Assembly: GCA_000231825.2 (NCBI GenBank) | Contig: JH720367.1 | Location: forward strand, 62,001 to 126,000 | Length of the DNA stretch: 64,000 nucleotides | Direction of reading: 5' to 3' | Source of the DNA: Tetrahymena elliotti 4EA | Taxonomy: Eukaryota; Ciliophora; Oligohymenophorea; Hymenostomatida; Tetrahymenidae | Shown: piece by piece, positions 51,315 to 64,000 of the stretch | Numbering within the stretch: the stretch's first letter is position 1 | How the letters are laid out: every line of letters starts with the position of its first letter | The notes under the pieces: model-generated | What the model was told of the DNA's origin: nothing | The model's input: the letters and a program-made list of their open reading frames with translations, nothing else | Database searches by the model: none | Program-made: the position numbers and the translations under genes

Positions 51315-54300
51315 AATCAAACAAACTGAAGATCAAAGAAAATCAGCATATAGAAAGATATAAAATGATGTGTCAATAATTTAATTACGATTACTGCTTT
51401 AAACTAAATAAAAGATAAATACTAAAATGATAGGATTTCACCATTTATACCAACCAATTTATTATAAATTTAACAAATAAATATCCATAATATTCAAAAC
51501 TAAAAATCTAATCTATTTCATTAAAAATATTAAAAAATCCCCAATTCTCTAATTCAACTTACTAACTAAACATTTAACGCACCTACCCCTCCCCTCCCTT
51601 CTCTTTTTATTTTCTTTCTAATATACTGAAAAGAAATTTGAAGGATAAATTAATCAAGGGATCATTCAATTGAATCAATCAGTCATACAAGCATGAAATT
51701 AAATAGTAATTACAAAAAGCAATCTTCAAAATTTACAACCTACTAACAATAGTTTTCTGGTGACCTCTTTTCAACTTACTCTAGAACGTTCTCATCAAAA
51801 AACATAACGCAAAATTCTTTTACTAACCAAAATATAATTTTATTTTCAAGGTCTAATTTACTAAATTCTATCTACAAATATTAATCATTTAATCTTGTCT
51901 AATGAGCTAAATAAAAATCTCAAATTAGAGCCAAAATACTAACTCCTATCAAAATGAAACATTATTATTATTTTTAACTTCTTAGATAATAATGTATAGA
52001 AATGCATCTACAAGATTTTAATATTAGCTGACTGAAAATTCATTAAAAAAATTGTCAGCCTAAATAAAGCCTAAGAAGAGATTTTCGTTTTCTTGAGGAT
52101 ATATAATTTTTATTACCAATCAATTAATGAAATATAAAAAGAAAATAAAGGTAAAGAGAAAGAGAAAGGTCTTCCACACATTTACATCCATAAGTATGCA
52201 TGAAATCATAAATATTTATAAGCGGATTCTTCTGCTAATATGTCAGGAGTTTTTTCTGGTTAAGAAAATAGACAAATTTAAATCTCAGCATGCATGGATT
52301 GTAATTTTGAATACCTTCATTCTCAATTAATTAAGAATACAACTACTGAATTAATTTTCTACTGTGACATCTCGAGCTCTCATTCAATTTATCACCTTAC
52401 TATTTTATTAACTTTCTTTGCAAATTTAAAAACTAAACAACTTCTTAGTTGAAGAAAAAACAAGCTAAAATAAATAAATAATCCAAACAAAAAAATAATC
52501 TTTCCCTCTCTACTAACTCATCCTCATACCCCCTAACACTTCTATTATTTGTATAAAAAAACAAATCAACAAATCCTAAATTTATTATATTAATTAAAAT
52601 GTTAACATATATTTTATTAGCAAGTTAATCTCTATCTGTTTTAGTATTTTTCATATTCATAAAGTTCATATCATACCTACCTTCTTACTAATTTATCTGA
52701 CCTTCGCATTTAAGCACACAGTTTTGTTCTTTCAAGTGTTTATGTATTTATTAAGATTTTTATTAAAAGAATTAACTGAAATCTTCAAATATCCACTAAA
52801 TACTTGAATCAGTTAGTTTTTAAATAAATTTATTCAAATTTCTATTGATTTTTGATGCTTTTATAGCTCTTTTTAATAGAGAATTGACAAAGAATTCCAT
52901 ATGAGAAGCATGGACTTTGCAAATTAATTGGTTTTAAGACAAACTGATAAATTTGTAATTAGAGTTTCTCAAGTAGTTTTTCTCTCTCTCTTCTGTTAAT
53001 TTCAGTAATCCTTCTATTTTATCTTTAAGTTAAATAAATTTGATTAATAAAAAATTAAATTTCAACTTCTTTTTGATCCAGTAATTAGATCATTTAATTT
53101 ATTGGCCAGTACTTTTATGTCTATAATATTTTATTTTATGGCGAAGCCTATTTTAAATTTTTGTTACGCTGGACCAATAAATTAGATATGTTTAATGAGC
53201 CAGCATCATATTAAATTTTAAACACTAAATATATATTCAAAGCCTTGCCTACACCAAAATCAATAATTTATTCATATAAGATTTTCTTTGTTTTTATAAA
53301 GCAGAAATTAGGCTGACTAGGATTTATAAAAACAAACTATCGATGATTATGTCAAGAATCCAAAAAGAATTGAAAGAGAAGAAAAGAAGAAAATCAAACA
53401 AAAATTTATTAAATTTTGCCATCTAATAAATAATTAAAGATATTGTCTTTTATTCAATTTAATCATTTTTAGATGTACGTACAAACATTTTCTAATTTCT
53501 CTTCAGCGCATAAACTTAAATTTTTGACATGCAAGCGTTCAGTAAAAAGACTGGACAAAAATAAAAATCGTATTTACAAATAAAAATGTAATTTAAGCGA
53601 GGCTAAAATTTGTTTTTTAAGTACATTTTTGATTATTTTAAAGAGCCAAACTGTAAAAAGAATAAAACTCATTATTTTGGTTATTCTGGACAAAATTTTT
53701 TTAGGTTAAACATAAAAGTTATGCACAATGTCGCTTTTCCCTAGATCATTTCATTTTTGATTACAAAAAGTGCTTACGAATCAAAAATTTGACATTTTTT
53801 TTTGACAAATATTTGAGTGTGTATTTCGTTTGGGTTGTAAGAAATATTTAAGTATTTCATGTAGGTTTTTCTCAAGTATTTTAGCAAAATAATAAATTTT
53901 TTCAAAAATACTTTCAATAGAAAATACAACAAAAAGAAATAAATTTAGAAGGGATATATTATGTCATTAGATACGAAGTAAAATACTAAACTAAGTAATA
54001 GACAAAGAAATGAGATAGAGAGCAAACTTGGTTCTTTAATATTCTTTAGAATCTGTTTGCTATTAAAAGTACAAGAAACATAAAAATGAAGAGATTTTTT
54101 GAATGGAATAATAAATATTAGATATTTAATCAATAGAATATTATCTAAAAAGCAAGATTAGTTAAAATTTTTATTAGTATTTGCTAAATTCTTTACAAGA
54201 GATTTTGTATTTATTTTAATTATTGTAAACTATTAATCAAAATGTAAATTAGACTCAATACCTCTCATTTTTCACAATATCATTTCTTTCTTTATTTACT

Positions 54301-56151
54301 TCTTAAATTATTTAAAGCAATTAGCTGAATTCCATTCACATACTTTTCTCAAAAATATTCGTCTAGATAGAAAATTTATATTTTTTCTAAGTGAAAAAAG
54401 AAAAAATGGGAGTAAAATATTTCTATTTAGGCCTAAACAATCATTATGCATTTTCTTTCTTCAAAATCACAGACATAAAAAAGTATTAAAAAGCTATTGT
54501 TAAGCACCTAACTCTGAGAGATAAAATTAACTTTAAATTTAAACACTTTATCTATTTCTTAGCATCACTGAAATGATTAAAACCGATAATAAAATAAGGA
54601 AATATATGGTCAAAGTTTCCTACCCCTGCTTTAAACTCATTTTGATTTACAATGAAATATTTCATTGTTTGTTTTTATCTGCTAGAAAGTACTCTTCTAC
54701 ACTTATCAAATTTAAGAGAGATATAAATTTTTGTAAAAGTGTAAACTCTATAATTTGTCTCTAAAATAATTCTTTCGATAAAAATAAATTTATGTCAGTA
54801 TTTAAATACTTTTCAATGAATTAAGATTAATGTTAGAATTATAACATGCAATATGAATTAGGCTGGTAGTAATTCAGACACTCACTCCTATTTTTTGAAA
54901 ATGTATGGAGTTTTATTGATAATTAATTGTTCGTAAATACGATTTATGTATTTTTTCAAAAAAAATTTTATATATTCTGATAAACAATAAAAGACGTATA
55001 AACTAAATATTGGCTTACAATATCAAATATAGTTAGGTGCTAATATTTTTTGAGGTTGAGAAAGCTTTTTAAGGCTACAAAAATCAATTCTATGCATGCT
55101 CAATTTAAATGAACTCAAATTTTAATTTATTTTTCTTTTTATGTTAAAATTGTAATCTTAAGAATTAATGCAAAATTTTTGAATATTTAATCAAAAAGTG
55201 TATTTTTATAATGATTCATATAAATTGTAAGGTGACAAATCTCTTTATTAAAATAATCCTGAGATAAAATAAACAATTCAAGATATAAAGCTTTATTTTT
55301 GTAGAACAGACACTAAATGGGAATTTTTCCTGTATATTTTACCTTTTTTATGAATATTATTTAATCTAAAACATCTAATTAAGAATTTGATTTAGAAATA
55401 GAAAAAAGTTTGTTCAGCCTTTTTTTTATTTTATAAAAAAGAAATAGAAGTCAATCAATAAACAAACATACACTGTCATATAATTTTGATGAATTTTCAA
55501 AGTATAGAAATATGCTTAGTCTAAAAAGAACATAAAGTAAAGGGATTATTAATTCCATCAAATTATAAATTCAATAATTACAAGAAAAATAGGATATATG
55601 GCAGCAAATTTTTTAATTACTTAAAAAAATTAAAAAGAAAATATCTTGTTCTAAATGATGATGATGGCAAGATTTTTTACTGAAAAATCTGATGTGGATT
55701 TTTATTTTTTTTATTATAACAAAAATTGGAGGTTTTTCTGAATATGTAAAAAATATTACGAATTAGTGGATTTTTTTTAATTTGTTCAAGTAAGTAATTC
55801 AAGCGAACAATAATAACTATTTGTGAGAGATCAAAAATAAATAAATAAATACAAACAAACATATAAAAAAAGAGTGTATCTTTCTTTGATTAGATGTTAT
55901 GCTTAAGTTAATTAGATTAAATTGATATATGAGTGAATGTTACATAATTTAGCTTGAATGTTTTGCAAATCAAATTAAATTAGATATATTAAATTTGCAA
56001 ATAATAAAATAGATAATAAATAAATATGGATTCTATTTTTATTTTTTGAATTTTTACTTTTTAAAATTATAATTCATATATTAATTAATTCTGTTTATTA
56101 CAATACTCTTTATTTTTCTTAAAAATAATAGCCCCGCATTTATCAAAATCC
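51315..56151. other. 4.8-kb convergent spacer with no convincing gene
   Basis: Lies between two 3' ends, where ciliate spacers are usually short. Reading both strands with TGA as stop gives only chance-length frames (for example 52127-52330 plus, 53945-54133 minus). Pyrimidine-rich runs at 51575-51620 and 52500-52540 and a CT run at 52978-52993. No tRNA, rRNA or repeat family seen. Confidence 0.55.
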
Positions 56152-58064
56152 TCACTTTGAAAATTTGCTTTTCTTCTTATTTTGATCAGAGGAGATTACA
56201 GCATCTAACATCTCTGACATTTAGATCTCTTCTAAGCTATTCAATTATTGCTTAGATTGTTATAACTTATTACGACTACTATAAAATTCCTACCAATTAA
56301 TATGGAAGTTAGTGTATTTAGTAATTACTAATCCTAAAGATATTAGGACTGAATAGAGCATAAATATCATAAACCAACCCATCTTAATTCTGTAGTTTTA
56401 GACAACAAAGAATTGAAGCCAACAGGACACAACAAATCCTTGAACTGTAATTCCGTAAAACATAGTACCAATTTTTTTGCCATAAATTTCTGCTAACAAT
56501 GCTGGAACTTTAGCACTCCATCCGCCAAAACAAGCAAATATTCCTAGTACCCATATCATAAAAGTGAATTAATGTTAGCATGCGAAATAAAAGGTAAGCA
56601 TTAAAAAGAGTTCTATGCTTAAATTTAAGAAAGCTAAGTTCTTGAAACCATATTTGTCAAGTGCTCTGCCCCATAATAATCTGATTAAATAATTTTAAAT
56701 AAAATTGATTAACCAATTTATTCACACTTAAAAGGTTACTAAAAAATAAAAAGAACACAAAATATTTAAATCAGTGAAGAAAAAAAATATTTTTTTTACC
56801 TAATAAATCCATTAAAAAGACTTCCAATACTACCAACCCAAGTAAGGTAGGCATCAGAAAATTAACCAATTTGAGATCCAATAGGTTTAAAGTTATCCAT
56901 AATTAGATTACCTTATGAGCCATATAAGGTCATTAGAAGTATAGAAATATAAATGAAAGGAGTTTGCAAGCCAGATTTTATATCTTAACACTCATTATAG
57001 ATTTTAGGTTAATCTGCTTACTACTCTTAATCAATTAACTAATTTTAAAGTTAATTAGAATTATCTTCTTAATTATGTAATTCATCTTCAGGAGGAGGAA
57101 TGCATAAATAACTGCCAATACCTCCTATGATCAGGAAAATAAATGAAAGAGTTCTGAACAATCCTGGTATTCTAATTGAAATCTCGTCAGGGAAGTACAT
57201 TTCTTAAGTGACCTCATTAAAAACGGGGAGGACATTTTCTGGGTTAGCAATAAAGTAAACAATCCAACTGAAAACAAAAGTAGAAAAGCCAAATCCAGCA
57301 CTAATTACTCCACTTGCTAATCCTTTTTGCTGAGGGAAATGACTATTAAAAAAATTGGAATTATGATGTAAAATTTAACCTTTTTAAAAAATTTAATTAA
57401 GATAAAAGATATTATTAAATTTTGATATCTCACTTAACATGATTAATAATTTGTTAGTTTACTAGTTGAAAAAATCAACCAATTAAAGAACAAATTTTAT
57501 GCTTAAAAATGAATTCAGTCTGAAATTTCAAAGCTGATTCTAAATACTAATGTTTGAAAACTTAAATAGAAGTATTTGAATTAAAAATTACCAGTAAGAG
57601 ACATAATATGGAATCATATACACTATTCCTGATGCGATTCCTGATAAAAGACCATAAATCAGTGTGAAAGCTAGATAATCAGTCTAAAAGGAAGCTAAAA
57701 ATGCACAAAAACTAAAAAAAATAGAGCAGCAAAAAGTCGTTTTCTAAATGCCATACTAAAATTAGGAAGATAAGGAGAAAAAAAATTAATAACAATATCT
57801 TATATAAATGTAAGTGAATACTTTTTTGGCGATATCTAAACCAAATGGAGTCATAAATCCCATAGTCATACCCATAAATGGAAATGTTGAGTTTAATATA
57901 TCTGTGGTCACATCATTTTTTTAATATCTTAAGTAGCTAGTAACATAAATGTTGATATTTCCCCATAAGTAGAATGTTCCAATCATGATATGAATGAGGA
58001 AACCTCCTAAAAGAGCAAGATACCCTTGCTTGTGCTCTGAAAATTTAGGTAAAGCAGGTGCCAT
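56152..58064 (-). CDS. Major facilitator superfamily transporter (OFA/monocarboxylate-like)
   Basis: 492-residue polytopic membrane protein in four exons (57822-58064, 57592-57755, 56800-57342, 56152-56680) with introns of 66, 249 and 119 nt; all phases agree. ATG 58064 gives MAPALPKFSEHKQGYLALLG. About twelve hydrophobic segments are visible, split by a hydrophilic Gln/Glu/Asp-rich central loop (about residues 225-260). Family-like features: FYLWGNINIYVTSYL in helix 1 (as in oxalate/formate antiporter-like proteins), FPQQKGLASGVISAGFG after helix 4, and the repeat of the MFS inter-helix motif LLWGRALDKYGFKN in the second half. The C-terminal 70 residues are cytosolic and charged. Substrate cannot be read from sequence; organic anions such as monocarboxylates are the family precedent. 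It is upstream of, and on the same strand as nothing obviously related functionally. Confidence 0.85.
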
Positions 58065-58793
58065 TTTATACCTTCTGTATACTTTAATGTAAAAAAAGAA
58101 TTTTTTTTATACTTATTTATTTAGAGAGTTCTTTTTAATAACTTAGTTATATGTTTGATACTAATTAAATATAATTATAATGCATTTTATCGCAAGTCGA
58201 TTACTAGAAATTATTGAGCTTGTTTAATTATTTAAAGCAAAAAAACTCAAAAATAAATTGAATATTAAAAAATCTGTAAGAATTAAAATAATTTAACTTA
58301 AATATTTAAATTAAGTGTCTTTAAATAGAACTTTAAAAGTTAAACTTATCTGCTTTTTCTAATAAATATGGTATTTATCCATCTAATAAAATTAAAAATA
58401 TATCCCATTGATTAATTATTTTAATTGATTTGATATTTTTCGAAAATTATCGAACAAGCTTAACTTATAGAAAGACCTTTTAATAAAAGAAATAATTTTC
58501 AAACAGTGAAATCATTGACCACCTTTTTTAAAATTTTGTAATAAATAAATACATTTAAAAATTACGATTTAAGTATAAATTAAATTAATATTTAAGACAC
58601 TATGTTTCATTAATTTTTTAATATTAAAATTGGCCTTTTTTAATTATGGCCTTATAATAATTATTACATTCACCTTTATTAAATTTTGTTTATTTATCTA
58701 GTTTTTTTTAATCATTTTTGATAGATCATAGTTTTACTCTATTTTTAGTCAGTTTTTTACACTTTTTTTGATAATTAAATCTTAATCTTTCCT
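58065..58793. other. Intergenic, 0.73 kb
   Basis: AT-rich spacer between the histidine kinase stop and the transporter start, both minus strand; it should carry the transporter promoter. No gene seen. Confidence 0.6.
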
Positions 58794-61700
58794 TCATTCT
58801 AGCATGTCATTATTTGATTTTATGTGTTTTTTAAGAATTTAACAGAGTATTGGCCTCTCTATTGGCTTAGATATGTGATCATCTGCTCCTACATTTATAC
58901 ATTTATTCACATCGTCTTAACTTGTGAATGCACTAACGAATAAAATTAATGAACGAGGGAGATTATTTTAAGTCTCAAACTGACGAATTAATTTTGTTGA
59001 TTAATATCCATCCATAATAGGCATCTAAATATCCATTAAAATGAGATCATATTAGCTTTTCTAATATTTTTAAAAGGCTTCCTTACCATCATTTGCTGTA
59101 TCTATCTGAATCTAAAAGTTTTTAAGCCATATTTTTAGAGCAATAATATTAAATATGGTATCATCTACTATGAGCAATTTCTAAAAATGACTTAAAATAT
59201 CTTTCAGTTCTTGAGTTAGTATATCGTTTTTTTGCTAAAGCGAAGGAATTGAATTTTTCTTTTAAAATGTACTTTTTAAATTATTTTATTCATTCTCATT
59301 ATTTTTCTAAATAGAAACTTGTAATATATCTTATCCTTTTCCAGCAAATTTTTGACTTGAAACACTTGTATAGCATCTTACTCTACTGTCAGGAGTTAAA
59401 TTTAAATGTTACTTATTTTCAGGTAATTCCTCAAATTGTTATTAATGTTTTAGAGTACTATTATTCATTTTCTCTGAGCTCTTTAAGCTTGATTGTTAAT
59501 CATCATCCTAAACTTCATGTATCTTATCTAAGTCATAATTCATATCTTTCTTATTATCAAAAGAATTATTTTCTGCAGATTCATTTAATATTTTCTCCAT
59601 GTCTAAAGACAATTTAATCTAATTCTTCTACTAATTTTCAAGATTTGCCCATATTTTAAAGGTAAATTTTGATCCTTTCCCTTGCTTAGAAACCAAATCT
59701 ATTTTATTATAAGGCCCAAGCTATGACACTAATCCTCTACATAAGGAAAGACCTAATCCAATACCTTTTTATTGATAAAATAAATATGTTTTTCAAAAAT
59801 TATTTATCCGCTTTTGTTTAATTTTTATAAATTTTTTATGACAAAAAATATGTCATTTTTGAAAAAATAACTTTTATTTTACCATGTTTATTTGTTCCAC
59901 CTGAGTGATCAAAAGTGGAATAAACTTAAAATAGTTTTTCTTGAAGATTTTATGGTATGCCACATCCAGAATCTTTGACACTTAATTATAGTAAGTTAGA
60001 CTCACTTACAAAATGAGCAGATATTTTTACTGAGCCTTTTTATGTAAATTTAATAGCATTAGACATTAAATTTATTAAGATTTATTTTAGTCTGTTTTTG
60101 TCTGAATTTATCATTACATTAGGAGCTATGTTTCTTGCTATTTTAATATTTTTCTCTTCTGATTATATTTTAAATAATTGTTGGACTTCATCAAATAAAG
60201 TATTTACAGAAAAATCGCTTGTGACTAATCTGAATTTTCCTTCTTGCATCTGCTAGTGATCTAAAATATCATTTATTAAACTCATCAACAGCTCACAATT
60301 CGATTTTATCATAGGTAATATCCCTTTTATCATTTTTAAACTTTCTTCTTCTTCACATTTTTCAATCATCAATTTAATAAAATTAAGAGGAGTTCTTAAA
60401 TCATGGCTGATGGAAGCTAACATGAGATCTTTATACTTTTGAGCTGATTAAAGTCTTTAGTTCATAACTTAAAAGCTAATATCGTTGAAATAAATCATCA
60501 AAGAAGCATTTTAATCTTCAAAAAAAACTGGAATAATTTTAATATCATAGTACTTTTTGCTTATTTAGTCATAGCATCCTAATAAATCAAAAACAGATTC
60601 TTTTATGATGCCACCTTCTTATACCTTATTATTGTATGGTTCAGAGTTTCTTTTCCCATTTATTGAATCAGAATTAATTTTGAAGTTATCTTTAATCTTA
60701 GAAAAGTTAGTATTTGTTCCTTAAAATTAAAAGTGTGTACTTCGTTTATTAGTAGTATCAACAGATTAGAAATATTCATAAATTTTTTCATAAACAGAAA
60801 TATTATCTTTTGTTATGTTTAATAGCCTATTTTTTATTTAATCTTCTTCTTATCCAAAAGAAGTAGCAAATCTTTGATTAAGCTAAGGAAAAGTAATGGA
60901 AAAATTAGAAGCCTTGATATCTTGACTATCATCTTCATTTACTTAAATTGATAATTTTTTATTTTTCTCTTACTGTTATGGCTTAATATTATTTCTCTTT
61001 GATTCCTTTAATTCAGGAGATATTTCTTAAACTTTTTATGTATTAAAGTTTTTGTGAGCACTTTTTTCTAAATTATTTTATGCTTATTATCCAAAACTTC
61101 CTTGCATTGTTTGGCTTTTTTATCTAAGAACTGGGGATGGATTAATTTGCTTTTTTACATCTTCGTTAGGTTATTATGTTTACTTAGCAATCAATGGCTC
61201 GTTATTGTCGTGTTAGGTTTGCAAATCATAATTTATTGTTATTTGTTATTTAGGAGTTTGCTCAAATTAAATTTCTTAATTTTATAAATCGTTTTCCATC
61301 AAGTCTTTAATGAAATGCTGATTCTTATTTAGAGGAGTTTGAGGAATTTCTTCATTTTTATTTTTGTCAATTTTATCATCTTATTATTAAATATTATTAT
61401 CAATTATTTCAGAAGATATAACATTGATGGTTTTGTTTAAGTTTTCTTGATTATTTTAGTTTCCATTTACATAGTTTTTATAATTAGAGTATTGAGTTTT
61501 TTGAGTATTTTTATCATTAATTTAGTATTGGTTTATGTTTTAACCTCTATCACTTTAAATAAAATCTTCACTGATAACTTAGCTAGGAAATATATTTAAA
61601 ATATTTGTATTTTATTAATTAAAAGTTTATTTTTAACCTTCATTCTAATAAAAGTTATTGTATTCTATATTATTTGAAGGCGATCTTGTGTGTGTGTGGT

Positions 61701-63630
61701 AAGACTCTAAATTGTTCTATGAATTTTATTGCTAATTTTAATTAAAAGATATACTCCCTTATTAAGAGAGCTAATTAAAAGAGTTAAAGCTCATTCTTTT
61801 ATTTTATATGATGGTTGACCAATAGTTTGGCCTCTAAGAATTTATAATATTAAAAGATTAGTGTTTTAAATTTTAGTTACAGTTCATATTATGTTGCTGA
61901 TTAGCTAGTCTAATCATTTCTTTATAATTATTAATAATCTCGATATCATTATTTTCTAAAGATGTACTTTCATGCTTCTAAGACTAATTATCTTTTGAAT
62001 TCACATTTTAATTTGTTCTCTTAGTACTTTAAGGGATTGAAAGCACATAAGGGTCAAAATATGGATAGTTATTATTTGATTGATTCTTTTATTAGAAATA
62101 CAAACTATTTATCTTTTTTTTTAATATTTAATTATATAAATAATTTTAATCGCTACTTCCATTATTGATTAATTAAGGATATTTTGGGTTATTAGCATAA
62201 TTATTACTCATAGTATTCCTACTATAATAGTCGCTGTTATTAAAACTAGTGTTTTCAAAATGAATTATATTGCTGTTTGATTAATTGATTTTCGCTGTTT
62301 ATTAATTAATAAACTCATCTGCTACTTTTAGGTTTTCATATCTATTTAACAACTTTTGACTTAAATTAGGATCAAATAGCTATTTTTTAATATTGTTGGT
62401 AGGATATAAATTACAGCTGTAATTCATGTAATTCATCTATGGATCTTGCCTTATTGATTTACATCTTTCACATAATGTAATAGGTTAACTTTAATAGTTA
62501 GAAGGCTGATCAAATGACTTAGAAAAAATAATTGGATTTTAGTTTTAAACTTACTGATATAAATTTTATTGGTAAATGATTTGTTATATCTTTTATTATT
62601 CATTGTAATTTTTTTCAAGCTCTTAAATGTTAACTAGTGAAGATTCTTATTAATTTTCATGAAAAAGAGATTAAGTAAAATTCTTTTGGGTTGAAGATAT
62701 CATCTTCTGCTAATTTTGTAAATTGTTTTCTTCATTATGGTAATTTTTTAAATCATTTTAATTTGGCCCTGATGCAGGTCTAAAATTTTATTCATTGATC
62801 TTTTAGGTATCTTGTAGCATTTTTAGATCGGTGCTATTTTGATTTAACTTATATGGGATGCTATTATTTTAGATTACTAATTTAGATAGAGTATTTTTAA
62901 TTTCTTTATTTGCATGAATTTATTTTCTACTGTGAATATTTTCATTCTTTATATATGTCAAAGGAACTTTACTTACAATTAATATTTCATTTGGGATATA
63001 TCCTTCAATTAGATCTTTCCATTCTTATAGTTGTTATCTTAGTTTAAACTCATGATCATATACCATCATATTCTACAATTCTTTTATATACTCTAGTAAA
63101 AAAGTAAGCACTATGTTTATAAATGAAGTTATTATAATAGAAATCAAATTATCTTAAATGTTCTCAAAAGCTAATGGTATTATTAACAAAGGTATTATAA
63201 AAGCAACACTTAAAATAAACCAGGATTTTATACTATAACTGATGTTGTGAATAACCAAACTCATATTTAAGCTAATATGCATGAATTCTAAACTACTAAT
63301 TTTATTTTTGTTGTCTCTATACAAATATCCTAACCCAATAGACAAGAGAACCACATAGAAAATTAAACAAATTGTAGAAATATTCCTTTAAAATGTAATG
63401 CGTTTGTTCATTAGAAGCATATTAGCCATTTATAAAAAACAATTTACGGAGATTATTATTCCAATTGCAATATTTTCTAAAGCAGTAAAAGCATAAATAG
63501 CAGTTAAAATTTACCAAAATATACAATAGAATTAGATGATATAACTATATGGCTTTTGTTTTTATGAAAGATAGTTTTGGTAGCTAATGTTTTGCTGAGC
63601 ATCCTAAAACTCTAAGGGAGATAAATTCAT
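58794..63630 (-). CDS. Membrane-anchored hybrid histidine kinase (HisKA, HATPase, receiver)
   Basis: Phosphorelay sensor kinase of 1572 residues in two exons, 59883-63630 and 58794-59764, with a 118-nt intron splitting the G2 box (HG then IGLGLSLC). ATG 63630 gives MNLSPLEFQDAQQNISYQ. Residues about 35-195 hold five or six membrane segments, then a conserved linker (QLQEWKDLIEGYIPNEIL). About 750 residues of Asn/Gln/Ser-rich sequence follow. The catalytic core is complete: phosphoacceptor His1076 in SISHDLRTPL, N box LMSNAIKFT, G1 box VKDSGCGIP, G2 box GIGLGLSLC. The C-terminal receiver has the acidic pair in LLIVDDT, phosphoacceptor Asp1494 in LILMDIQMPIMDG and Lys in HISKPIE. A Gln/Asn-rich linker joins kinase and receiver. 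No periplasm-like sensory domain is seen, so the signal is probably sensed by the membrane part or the linker. Such kinases are expanded in Tetrahymena-type ciliates. Confidence 0.92.
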
Positions 63631-64000
63631 GATATTTGTGAAAAAATCTTTCAAAACTACTGATTATTATTTTTTATTATATATGTTACTCTAAAACCAA
63701 AACTTTAAATTGTATGTTTATTTAATATAGTTAATCCTAGAAAACAATCATCAATTAAAGTAATAAATTGAAAATAAATTAATTATTGGGGCAATACTTA
63801 TTTTTACATTCAACCAAACTCACCTAAAATAAAAAAATTTTTCATAATAATTACTTTTTTAACTAATTTCATTCATCTTTTGATTCTTAAATATTACTAA
63901 GTGTAAATCTTAAAAATTTTATCTATCAAATTTTGTACTTTCTCTCTTAAATATTCCAAACTCATCTTATTACAATTAGAATCATATTCAGAAATTATTT
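63631..64000. other. Right-edge flank upstream of the histidine kinase
   Basis: AT-rich sequence presumed to be kinase promoter or leader. A short minus-strand frame from ATG 63964 (MSLEYLREKVQNLIDKIFKI, ending TGA after 30 residues) is followed by TTTTATTTTAG, so an upstream first exon is conceivable, but no in-frame join was found. Confidence 0.4.

Noticed and set aside
1..64000. Prokaryotic features: operons, ribosome binding sites, CRISPR, insertion sequences
   Set aside because: Genetic code, spliceosomal introns and gene content are those of a ciliate nucleus; no such features were seen.

Overview
This window reads as nuclear DNA of an oligohymenophorean ciliate of the Tetrahymena type. 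It is very AT-rich, and long open frames appear only if TAA and TAG are read as glutamine and TGA is the sole stop. The best internal proof is the receiver domain of the histidine kinase: the canonical glutamine of its MDIQMP motif is encoded by TAG (about 59025-59035, minus strand). Genes are broken by AT-rich GT-AG introns, mostly 32-160 nt with a few of 0.5-2 kb. Every gene model below was checked for exon phase, and exon lengths sum to whole codons, except at two N-termini that are flagged.

Layout, left to right. 1-3368 (-): transportin-3/importin-13 type karyopherin, cut by the window edge. 4452-10111 (-): cytosolic carboxypeptidase (tubulin deglutamylase family) with a very long Asn/Gln-rich tail. 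11301-12683 (-): intronless flavin amine oxidase. 15466-16038 (+): small YqiA-like alpha/beta hydrolase. 16668-18048 (+): ES1/GATD3-type DJ-1 superfamily protein with a mitochondrial-type leader. 19160-19460: candidate structured non-coding RNA. 20169-23826 (+): Spen-family RRM-SPOC protein. 24618-28919 (-): 1433-residue intronless protein of unknown function. 29760-32110 (+): DZIP1-like zinc-finger ciliogenesis protein. 33166-34424 (+): EEF1A-methyltransferase-like enzyme, whose last exon and 3' flank are tandemly duplicated (34285-35047). 35366-38401 (+): Ser/Gln-rich unknown protein. 38402-45845: 7.4 kb with no convincing gene. 45846-51314 (+): Gln-rich gene with very long introns and two possible 3' ends. 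51315-56151: 4.8 kb with no convincing gene. 56152-58064 (-): major facilitator transporter. 58794-63630 (-): membrane-bound hybrid histidine kinase.

Genes lie on both strands as independent units and I see no operons. Two genes fit a ciliate's heavy investment in cilia (the carboxypeptidase acting on tubulin glutamylation and the DZIP1-like protein). Others are general cell functions: nuclear import, RNA-binding regulation, mitochondrial or metabolic enzymes, transport and phosphorelay signalling. No tRNA, rRNA, CRISPR array, transposase or telomeric repeat was recognised. Function calls rest on motifs read by eye, not on database searches.
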